Source: Halomonas sp. ALS9 (GTDB lineage: Bacteria > Pseudomonadota > Gammaproteobacteria > Pseudomonadales > Halomonadaceae). Taken from it: a stretch of 64,000 nt of DNA. The translations under genes and the position numbers were made by a program. Under the pieces are notes generated by a model. That model saw nothing but the letters and a program-made list of their open reading frames with translations, did not search any database and had not been told where the DNA came from. Location of the stretch: contig NZ_LXRG01000210.1 in the NCBI RefSeq assembly GCF_001651035.1, forward strand, positions 1 to 64,000, given 5' to 3'. Positions 1 through 5,626 of this stretch are shown here, piece by piece. Within the stretch, counting starts at the first letter, position 1; each line of letters starts with the position of its first letter.

Positions 1-41
1 AGTTTATGGGGTCAGTTCATTACTGGCGGGGGTTTTGCTTT

Positions 42-338
42 TTAGGCTTCTGTTAGGCCATCAACGATAAACACCCGGTAGTCGGCGCCCTGAAAGCGGT
101 GCTTGCGGGCTTCCTGGTAGGCGGGGCTGTCATACCAGGCACGGGCAGCGGCCATATCGGGGAAGCGCAGGATCACTGCCCCTTCCATGGCGCTGCCTTC
201 TAGTACTTCAAAATCACCGTAGAACGCGAGCGGTTGCGGGTCGTGACCTTCACGAGCGGCTTTGGCTTTCTTGCCATAGCGCTCCATCTCTTGAGCGTCG
301 TGGGTGTGTTCGCGGGTCAGTACGACATAAGCGGGCAT
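42..338 (-). CDS. DUF1330 family protein
   Basis: A 98-residue protein with the small ferredoxin-like fold expected of the DUF1330 family. It opens MPAYVVLTRE and carries the family-typical stretches LEGSAMEGAVILRFPD and ARAWYDSPAYQEARKHR. DUF1330 proteins are cytoplasmic, and their reaction is not established. A strong ribosome site (AAGGAG, six bases before the ATG) fixes the start. It stands alone, reading out of the left edge of the window, and looks like ordinary chromosomal sequence flanking the prophage islet. Family assignment is firm; function is unknown. Confidence 0.88.
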   Translation of the reverse strand: MPAYVVLTREHTHDAQEMERYGKKAKAAREGHDPQPLAFYGDFEVLEGSAMEGAVILRFPDMAAARAWYDSPAYQEARKHRFQGADYRVFIVDGLTEA

Positions 339-670
339 TAAATTCTCCTTATTTATCTATCAAGAAAGCTGTTGGAGTAGACCATAGGCAAGGAGTTCAC
401 CGGTGACGCCCTTACCGGTGTGTAGGCTCTCTGCCTAATATCGCTGGTGATGGGGCGCGAGATTAGCTGAGGAGGCGTTAGATCGATCGTCTAGAGAGCG
501 AGGTCATTGTTAAGGTTAATAAAACTTAAGTTTGCGCAGTCGCCTACGCATGGCATTTATAATTAGCCAGAGAGACAATTCAAGGCTGGTGATCCAGGAT
601 GAACAGAATAACTGGGGGTTGCCCAGGCAATACATCACAGCTTAGCCGCGTTGCTAATCAGTGGAACAGG
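339..670. other. Intergenic stretch between DUF1330 gene and prophage islet
   Basis: No credible reading frame is visible on either strand. It holds the DUF1330 ribosome site at its left end, a short inverted repeat CACCGG/CCGGTG (398-403 and 415-420), and a weak stem CTGGG/CCCAG (612-616 and 622-626) that could lie at the 3' end of the leftward lysis transcript. The islet boundary probably falls here, but no duplicated attachment core was recognised. Confidence 0.5.
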
Positions 671-1135
671 TTACTGCTTTGGAAGCTGCTGGTAAATATT
701 GTGCTGGGCTTTTGCCTGCTCTTGAGCCACTTGCCCGTTTTGCCATGTTGATATGCCGCGCTCGGCAGTCTGTCCCGCGATATAGCCGCCGACGCCAAGC
801 GTCATCAGGTTCCAGAGTGCTTCGGGCAATGGCAGTGTCAGGCCCACGCCAAACATGGCTGATAGGTAAGGCGCGATAAGATAGTTATTGGCGACGATCG
901 CTACGATAGTAAGCATTAAGATGGGACGCCAGTTGCGCTGTAGCCAACTTTCGCCTTCAGCCTCAACTAGCACGACTTGCATCTGGCTTTTGAGAGCGCT
1001 GTTTTCCGCATCGATCAATTGAATTTGTATCTCGTGCTTAAGCCGCGCCGCTTCATCTTTGTCGGTCAATGTCTTGTCGATCACGTTAAACAGCGGGCCG
1101 GTGATAACAGATAACGCTTTAGTCGCTATATTCAT
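671..1135 (-). CDS. Phage holin, 3-TM (GTA_holin_3TM-like)
   Basis: A 154-residue membrane protein with a charged, helical N-terminal half (residues 1-65) and two or three hydrophobic segments in the C-terminal half (around RPILMLTIVAIVANNYLIAP and LWNLMTLGVGGYIAG). This layout and the sequence WLQRNWRPILML match the three-TM holin family of phages and gene transfer agents. Holins open the inner membrane so the endolysin can reach peptidoglycan. The start overlaps the preceding gene's stop by four bases (ATGA) with GGAG eight bases upstream, so translation is probably coupled. It is the last gene of the leftward lysis cassette. Confidence 0.8.
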   Translation of the reverse strand: MNIATKALSVITGPLFNVIDKTLTDKDEAARLKHEIQIQLIDAENSALKSQMQVVLVEAEGESWLQRNWRPILMLTIVAIVANNYLIAPYLSAMFGVGLTLPLPEALWNLMTLGVGGYIAGQTAERGISTWQNGQVAQEQAKAQHNIYQQLPKQ

Positions 1136-1437
1136 CGCAAGCTCTCCAGCGCTGACACTCGGCTATTTAAGTTATTGATGCGCCCCTCGATATTATCAAG
1201 CTCACGGCGCGAATCAACTGTGCGGTAGTACGTATCGCCCCTGCTTTTCAGCTCTTGGCGCATTTCCTGAAGCATCAAGTCCTGTATAGTCAGGCGCTCT
1301 TCTAATACAACCGACTGCTGGCCGAGCTTCACCAGTTCAGAGCCAGCCCAAATGATCAGCGTTACTAACAGTACCTGGATTCCTGTCTGCATATGCCGCT
1401 CAAATATTGAAGGTTTCACATTGCGTTGCTGAACCAT
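1132..1437 (-). CDS. Small phage membrane protein with coiled coil (spanin-like)
   Basis: A 101-residue protein with a short N-terminal tail, one transmembrane segment (TGIQVLLVTLIIWAGSEL, about residues 18-36) and a long charged heptad-like C-terminal region (about 40-101). This N-in, C-out layout with a periplasmic coiled coil is the architecture of inner-membrane spanins, but no lipoprotein partner gene is embedded or adjacent, so the role is inferred from position only. The chosen ATG overlaps the endolysin stop by one base (TAATG); an in-frame upstream alternative at 1473 would lie inside the endolysin gene. Confidence 0.6.
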   Translation of the reverse strand: MVQQRNVKPSIFERHMQTGIQVLLVTLIIWAGSELVKLGQQSVVLEERLTIQDLMLQEMRQELKSRGDTYYRTVDSRRELDNIEGRINNLNSRVSALESLR

Positions 1438-2030
1438 TACGCCGCCCTCCGAAGCTTGATGCGCTCGTACCAAGTTTGGTCGTTAGTGCACAGCTCACCG
1501 TGAGCGCATTTGAACTCCAGCAGCAGGCGCTCAAGCGAATACTCATGCTGGCCGTACCCAGCCCCTGGCAGCGATGCCCAAATATTCCTGCATCGGTGAA
1601 TGGCCTCGGCGATCTCGCCCGCCTGAATTAGGTGCAAGGCCTGCTGTTCACGGATTTGCTGAATTGCACAACGGTCTTGGCTTATTGGCCCGAAGTCGGG
1701 CAAGCTAAGCTTGATGCGGTAGTGATGCCAAAAGCGGCTCAACTGCTGGTATCGGCCTGCAGCTGTAGAATACAGCCCTTTACGCACTTTCATTCTTTGG
1801 CGAGGGTGGTCGGCGTAGTGATCCATTAGGATCAACTTGCTTGGGATAGAGCCGACAATCACTCGGTAGCCGTTATCAGTGCGGGGGTCTTGAAGCATGG
1901 GCTTGCCTATCTCAGCAAACGCCAGCACGTCGAGAAATGCGCATACATTCTTGCCGTCAGTGGCTTGGGAGGTAATTCGGGGCATGTAGGTCTCCAACGC
2001 CTCACGATGTGAAATTATGAGGTGTTTCAT
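1437..2030 (-). CDS. Phage endolysin, lambda R-type lytic transglycosylase (GH104)
   Basis: A 197-residue protein closely following the lambda R transglycosylase pattern: AFLDVLAFAEIG near residue 31 (with the catalytic Glu in AEIG), DNGYRVIVG, the signature STAAGRYQQLSRFW near residue 88, LPDFGPISQDRCAI, and the C-terminal NIWASLPGAGYGQ. It cleaves the MurNAc-GlcNAc bond, leaving anhydro-MurNAc ends. There is no signal peptide, so release depends on the downstream holin. No clear ribosome site precedes the ATG, and a small reading frame overlaps the start by 29 bases, suggesting coupled translation. Confidence 0.9.
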   Translation of the reverse strand: MKHLIISHREALETYMPRITSQATDGKNVCAFLDVLAFAEIGKPMLQDPRTDNGYRVIVGSIPSKLILMDHYADHPRQRMKVRKGLYSTAAGRYQQLSRFWHHYRIKLSLPDFGPISQDRCAIQQIREQQALHLIQAGEIAEAIHRCRNIWASLPGAGYGQHEYSLERLLLEFKCAHGELCTNDQTWYERIKLRRAA

Positions 2031-2166
2031 AATAGGACGAGCTTATCGCATTAATAAGCAATGCTAGGTTTTGCTTCATCTGAATATTTCTATACCTATC
2101 TTGCGTGGATGCTTGTCCGGCATCCCGATAATCTGAGAACTGGATTATTGCTACTGCATTATTCAT
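2002..2166 (-). CDS. Small ORF leading the lysis cassette (54 aa)
   Basis: An open frame of 54 codons starting MNNAVAIIQFSDYRDAG and ending inside the endolysin start in another frame (29-base overlap). It has a good ribosome site, GAGGT four bases before the ATG, better than that of the endolysin itself. I do not recognise the product. It has no membrane segment. It may be a real small phage protein or a leader that delivers ribosomes to the endolysin start. Support is the ribosome site, the phage-typical overlap and ordinary residue composition. Confidence 0.45.
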   Translation of the reverse strand: MNNAVAIIQFSDYRDAGQASTQDRYRNIQMKQNLALLINAISSSYYETPHNFTS

Positions 2167-2192
2167 ATTTACCTCACTGAATTACTTCAAGG

Positions 2193-2228
2193 CCCGACAC
2201 GCTCTCAAGCGATTCATGCCGGGTTTTT
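2193..2228 (+). terminator. Hairpin with T tract, rightward terminator-like
   Basis: Outer arms CCCGACA (2193-2199) and TGCCGGG (2217-2223) pair with one mismatch. A nested stem CGCT/AGCG (2200-2203, 2208-2211) follows, and TTTTT comes directly after on the plus strand. It would stop rightward transcription approaching the repressor region, yet no rightward gene precedes it, so it may insulate the element. Confidence 0.4.
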
Positions 2229-2609
2229 AGTTTATGGTTTATTTCGATACGACTTGGCAGGGCCTCTTAAACGCTCCAAAAAAGCTAACCTAAGCCCGTT
2301 GGCATTTAGCCGTTCGCATTGTCTTTCTACACTGCATCTCGTAGAGCTGATCATTCAGCGGCTTTGCTATAGCAATTACGTGCTCAAACATCACATTCAC
2401 TTTGGGTTAGCGCCCGGGTAACTGAGCGTTCCAAGAAAATTCTAGGGCGATGATCGGGCGCGGTTGCGGCGCCAGTGCATGTAGAAAAGTCCACCTAAAC
2501 GCAGGCAAGAAGAACATTTCCTGATTCGCGCTACTGCTAAGAAACACCGCAATCCCCGGTCAAGATCGTGATTGCCTGTTCGAGTGCCTTTTCGGCGTCA
2601 TAGCTTAGT

Positions 2610-2628
2610 GTACAAGTATTTCCTGTAA
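2610..2628. promoter_or_regulatory. Prophage repressor operator, copy 1
   Basis: Reads GTACAA-GTATTTC-CTGTAA, a 19-base imperfect palindrome of the form TTACAA-N7-TTGTAA. The same form recurs at 2654, 2678, 3506 and 3559 around the repressor gene and was not noticed elsewhere in the window. Confidence 0.6.
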
Positions 2629-2653
2629 TCAGGATAAACCTACAATCCTTCAA

Positions 2654-2672
2654 TTACAATTATTTCTTGTTT
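2654..2672. promoter_or_regulatory. Prophage repressor operator, copy 2
   Basis: Reads TTACAA-TTATTTC-TTGTTT. Its spacer TTATTTC is identical to that of the copy at 3506. Its centre lies 24 bases from copy 3, a spacing close to that of paired repressor operators in lambdoid phages. Confidence 0.65.
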
Positions 2673-2677
2673 CATTG

Positions 2678-2696
2678 TAACAAGCTTGCCTTGTAC
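2678..2696. promoter_or_regulatory. Prophage repressor operator, copy 3
   Basis: Reads TAACAA-GCTTGCC-TTGTAC. It is the copy closest to the repressor start (50 bases upstream) and a likely autoregulatory site. Confidence 0.6.
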
Positions 2697-2745
2697 ACTG
2701 CTGAAAATTTACATCATTCAGTCAAAAAGCGCTTTGGGCAAACCA

Positions 2746-3441
2746 ATGGAATTTTCAGAACGACTTAAAATAGCCCGTGAAAGACGTGGTCTTACCCAGA
2801 CCCAGCTGGGCGAGATGCTTGGTGTTTCTGCGCAGTCGGTTCAACAGTGGGAATCAGGTGGAACGATGCCTCGCCACAAGCGCATAGACTCATTGGCGCA
2901 GCAGTTAAATGTGAGGCCGCAGTGGCTTATCCTGGAGCAAGGCCCCATGGTAGAGGGTGTGCAAGATGAGGTGGTGCTTCACAAGACGGTGCTATACGAA
3001 GAAGAGGGTGAAATACCGCCCGATGAGATTGAGGTGCCTTTTTTTCGTGAGGTTGAAATGGCAGCAGGAAGCGGAAGAACCCAAGTAATAGAAAATCACG
3101 GCCGCACAATGCGATTTAGCCTTCAACGTTTGGCCAGGGCCAATGTCCAGCCTTGTAACGCTGGTTGTGCCACGGTTACTGGTAATTCTATGGAACCTAT
3201 AATTATAGATGGCTCGCCTATCGGTATCGATAAAGGCTGCCGTCACATAATTGATGGGAAAATATACGCGCTAGACCATGACGGCATGCTTCGGGTCAAA
3301 AAGCTCTACCGATTACCACTCAACCGCATGCGCGTAGTCAGCGAAAATCATGAAGAGTTTCCGGAGGAAGTGTATTCGATGGGTGATCCAGAAGCACCGA
3401 AGATAATTGGGCGTGTATTCTGGTGGGAAACCTTTTCGTAA
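2746..3441 (+). CDS. LexA/CI-type phage repressor (XRE HTH + peptidase S24)
   Basis: A 231-residue repressor. Residues 1-60 form an XRE helix-turn-helix (RRGLTQTQLGEMLGVSAQSVQQWE). The C-terminal half is a LexA-like self-cleaving domain: probable cleavage site at MAAGSG, catalytic Ser in TGNSMEP, and the general-base Lys in the MLRVKKLYR strand. Activated RecA would trigger self-cleavage on DNA damage, freeing the operators on both sides of the gene. The ATG at 2746 is preferred over a TTG 60 bases upstream, because the latter would place the start inside an operator and add residues outside the HTH fold. Confidence 0.92.
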   Translation: MEFSERLKIARERRGLTQTQLGEMLGVSAQSVQQWESGGTMPRHKRIDSLAQQLNVRPQWLILEQGPMVEGVQDEVVLHKTVLYEEEGEIPPDEIEVPFFREVEMAAGSGRTQVIENHGRTMRFSLQRLARANVQPCNAGCATVTGNSMEPIIIDGSPIGIDKGCRHIIDGKIYALDHDGMLRVKKLYRLPLNRMRVVSENHEEFPEEVYSMGDPEAPKIIGRVFWWETFS

Positions 3442-3456
3442 CAAGTCTTTTTTGTA

Positions 3457-3488
3457 AGAAAACCGTCTTTTTGAGGCGGTTTTTTTTC
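3457..3488 (+). terminator. Intrinsic terminator after the repressor
   Basis: The stem AAAACCGTC/GGCGGTTTT (with one G-T pair) around a TTTTTGA loop is followed by a run of eight T. It lies 20 bases after the repressor stop and separates repressor transcription from the fibre promoter. Confidence 0.8.
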
Positions 3489-3505
3489 GCCTGTAATTCA
3501 ACTGT

Positions 3506-3524
3506 TTACATTTATTTCTTGTAA
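3506..3524. promoter_or_regulatory. Prophage repressor operator, copy 4
   Basis: Reads TTACAT-TTATTTC-TTGTAA, one of the two best matches to the palindromic consensus. It lies upstream of the rightward promoter at 3553. Confidence 0.65.
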
Positions 3525-3552
3525 TTGCGTCTGGCGCAGCTTGTTTTTTTGC

Positions 3553-3580
3553 TTGATATTACAATTTTATCTTGTATAGT
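3553..3580 (+). promoter_or_regulatory. Rightward prophage promoter overlapped by operator copy 5
   Basis: A -35 TTGATA (3553-3558) and a -10 TATAGT (3575-3580) are separated by 16 bases. The fifth operator, TTACAA-TTTTATC-TTGTAT (3559-3577), fills the spacer and enters the -10, so bound repressor should block RNA polymerase. The predicted transcript runs through the long leader into the fibre gene. Confidence 0.7.
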
Positions 3581-3626
3581 TAGGTTCATTGCAAGCAGCA
3601 TGACCCGCACCACCGGGAAACGTGGA

Positions 3627-3638
3627 TGCTCTTTAACA
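3627..3638 (+). promoter_or_regulatory. boxA-like antitermination element
   Basis: TGCTCTTTAACA is an exact match to the boxA core of enterobacterial rRNA leaders, which binds NusB/NusE(S10). It lies about 40 bases after the predicted start of the rightward transcript, where phages place nut-type antitermination sites. Confidence 0.65.
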
Positions 3639-3648
3639 ATTCGATAAG

Positions 3649-3890
3649 CCTAGCTACCCGTAGGGGACTGCATCCCACAAGAGGTCGCTAGGAATATGCC
3701 GCCCAGGGCTGTCGAAATGCTGGGAGTGCTGAAAGGCCGCGCTGACTACGCAGTGGGGCATATGTCTGCACACTCGGAAGAGAATAGAGCGGATTGCCGA
3801 CCGCGAGGGGGCAGACTCTTGGCAAACAAGCCCGGTTAGCAGTTAACGCTAAACCAGATTCCACTGCAGGGGCTGCCGAATCAACAGCAG
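3649..3890 (+). ncRNA. Structured untranslated leader RNA (candidate)
   Basis: Nested perfect helices can be drawn by eye. P1 is CCTAGC/GCTAGG (3649-3654, 3687-3692). P2 is ATATGCC/GGCATAT (3694-3700, 3757-3763), enclosing P3 CCCAG/CTGGG (3702-3706, 3720-3724). P4 is GTCTGC/GCAGAC (3764-3769, 3811-3816), enclosing P5 GCGG/CCGC (3789-3792, 3801-3804). A bulged stem GGTTAGC/GCTAAACC follows near 3834-3857. The segment is GC-richer than its surroundings and lacks a long frame with a usable ribosome site. Its position just after boxA suggests a role in antitermination or phage mRNA control. The family is not recognised. Confidence 0.5.
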
Positions 3891-4167
3891 TAAGTCGCGC
3901 CTGACACGCAGCAATATAACGATCTTGAAAACGCAATTCCTATTTAACCTATCTTCACCATGCAGTTTCTATCAAAACAGCATCTTACGATGACAAATAA
4001 AATCGAGACAAGATAAGGAGGTGATAGCACCCTAAACCTAGCCCATGCGGGTAATCAATTGAATAAAAACCACATAAGTTCCCGCATTTATTTTAAATCG
4101 GGGAATGCGTGAACACTGAATCTATCTATACCTAAGTAATACTAAGCCGAAGCAATAGGAGAATTTT

Positions 4168-5241
4168 ATGAGCGTAGTCCGTATTAACGAAACCCAGCCT
4201 CTTTCCGGCGCCATTACAGACCTGCCCGACAACATTTACGGCAATTACAACAGCCCGCTGTATCAACTGATACAGGGAGGGCTACGTAATCAGCCAACCA
4301 CTGACCCTAACCCCATTTTATTTCTTCAGAAGTACTCGTCTGCTAACCGCAACCAGAATTCATCGGAATGGGAACAAGGTGGGCTTTACTCACAGTTAAC
4401 TAAGGTTACTGGTAACGCATACGGTGCAGCAATCACTGGAAATGCCCGAGTCACTGGTGGATCTGGAGACTCCATTGGGATTCATGCTCGCTGTTCTCGG
4501 GTAACCTCAGGTGGCCGCGGATATGCTCTTTGGGGTTATTTTTCCGGTCAAGTGCAGAGTAGTGAAGCTAGCCATGCAGCTGAGCTTAATGCCAACGTAA
4601 CCTATGATCCTGGATATGGCTCTAACCACCAGCTTGTCCGGGTATGCATGGCTGATCGATCAGCTGACACTAACCGATTCGGTAGCGCCCTGACTGTAGG
4701 CCGAAATACTAAAGGTGGTGATAACAACGGCTTTCATACCGGGCTTCGATTTGAAGCAGGTTCCATCGTACGCAGTACTGGAAATGATGGAGAGGCCATC
4801 CGTATAGATGCGCCAATTAGTTCCTCTGGAAGCATCGGTGGCCTTCGCTTCGCCCGAGCTAATACCTCGCACGGCGGTGTATTCAAATATGCCTTCAAAA
4901 CAGACGAAGCGGTTTTCGCTGACAATGAAGTCGGGCGTCTTGGCGTCACACAGCGTCTTTCTTGGTACTCCAACGGAGCCCGTAGAGTTAGCTTGGTGGG
5001 GGGCAATACTACCCTCAGCATTACCGGCGGAGCCCTTAATATTGCCAATCCGGTAAGTGACACGGGATTACAAATAGCAGGTACTAAAGTACTGGGCCAA
5101 CGCAAAGGCGGCTGGGGGGGTGTAAGCGGTACCACTAATCGAGCGCAATTTAATACATCGAATGTCACAACCTCTCAATTGGCTGAGCGAGTTAAGGCCC
5201 TGATTGAAGACCTGACAGGTCATGGTCTAATTGGAGCTTAA
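4168..5241 (+). CDS. Phage tail-fibre-like structural protein
   Basis: A 357-residue Gly/Ser/Asn/Thr-rich protein without signal peptide or membrane segments, with many short strand-like stretches as in tail fibres or head decoration proteins. The C-terminus (SQLAERVKALIEDLTGHGLI) resembles the short helical end common to phage fibre proteins. The central part (about 80-230) may be a beta-rich receptor-binding region. AGGAG stands six bases before the ATG. It is the first gene after the structured leader and is followed after one base by a 47-codon gene. The exact virion role cannot be told from sequence alone. Confidence 0.7.
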   Translation: MSVVRINETQPLSGAITDLPDNIYGNYNSPLYQLIQGGLRNQPTTDPNPILFLQKYSSANRNQNSSEWEQGGLYSQLTKVTGNAYGAAITGNARVTGGSGDSIGIHARCSRVTSGGRGYALWGYFSGQVQSSEASHAAELNANVTYDPGYGSNHQLVRVCMADRSADTNRFGSALTVGRNTKGGDNNGFHTGLRFEAGSIVRSTGNDGEAIRIDAPISSSGSIGGLRFARANTSHGGVFKYAFKTDEAVFADNEVGRLGVTQRLSWYSNGARRVSLVGGNTTLSITGGALNIANPVSDTGLQIAGTKVLGQRKGGWGGVSGTTNRAQFNTSNVTTSQLAERVKALIEDLTGHGLIGA

Positions 5242-5242
5242 T

Positions 5243-5386
5243 ATGAACGAGATAGAGAAAATACGCGCAGCAAGTGAGTTTCTTATGCGCTGTGATTTGA
5301 AGGGTCACGAAGTACCTTACTTCAATGAAGCCATGCAGTATTTGAATGAACTTTCTGAAAAAAAATCAGCAATAAATGAAAAGTAA
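5243..5386 (+). CDS. Small phage protein following the fibre gene (47 aa)
   Basis: Forty-seven codons begin one base after the fibre stop (TAATATG) and encode MNEIEKIRAASEFLMRCDLK followed by a helical, charged tail ending in SAINEK. The spacing implies coupled translation with the fibre gene. Small helical proteins in this position are often fibre-assembly chaperones or unknown phage proteins. I do not recognise the family, so the function is open. Confidence 0.65.
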   Translation: MNEIEKIRAASEFLMRCDLKGHEVPYFNEAMQYLNELSEKKSAINEK

Positions 5387-5448
5387 AAAATATAAGTAAG
5401 GTCGTCTTGAAGTGGCTTTTGTTAGCTGCTGAGACTAACTAAAAGAAT

Positions 5449-5466
5449 ATAGGTCATATGACCTAT
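5449..5466. promoter_or_regulatory. Perfect 18-base palindrome between fibre genes
   Basis: ATAGGTCATATGACCTAT is fully self-complementary. It lies in the 240-base AT-rich gap between the small gene at 5243 and the tailspike gene, upstream of a possible -10 (TATAAT, 5561-5566). It could be an operator for a dimeric regulator; it has no loop for a good RNA hairpin. Confidence 0.45.
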
Positions 5467-5626
5467 GGGATAAAGCAGCTTACATGATTGGCTATGACTT
5501 TAATTCTGTGTAATTTTAAATGCACCATAAATTGATGTTTTAGCCAATTTTTTGAGGCGTTTTATAATTCTGCTGTGTTTTTTAGTAGAAAAAATCATCA
5601 TTAACATAATACATGAAGGAAAGTAG

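Larger units (their letters stand above)
2167..2745. other. Divergent control region between lysis cassette and repressor
   Basis: About 580 bases lie between the leftward lysis genes and the rightward repressor. The right end holds three repeated palindromic operators; the left end holds a hairpin with a T tract facing right. The middle (2240-2600) has no convincing gene. Two tiny leftward frames overlap the operators: 2640-2675 (11 codons, MKQEIIVIEGL) and 2537-2653 (38 codons from a TTG). They may be remnants of a cro-like gene or chance. Confidence 0.6.
3442..4167. other. Non-coding leader region between repressor and tail-fibre gene
   Basis: About 725 bases with no convincing gene. In order: a terminator for the repressor, two operators, a promoter, a boxA-like element, a helix-rich segment (3649-3890), a sequence perfectly complementary to the 16S rRNA 3' end (4014-4025), and the fibre ribosome site AGGAG (4157-4161). 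Each part is listed separately. Confidence 0.7.

Noticed and set aside
2193..2228. Considered as a tRNA-like or attachment-site core
   Set aside because: No cloverleaf can be drawn and no second copy was seen; a terminator-like hairpin explains it better.
3697..3840. A 47-codon plus-strand frame (MPPRAVEMLGVLKGRAD...) in the leader
   Set aside because: Its AGGA lies only two bases before the ATG, and the frame runs through nested helices that better explain the sequence as structured RNA.
3688..3936. An 82-codon minus-strand frame opposite the leader
   Set aside because: No ribosome site, no recognisable family, and it lies opposite the predicted fibre transcript; likely chance.
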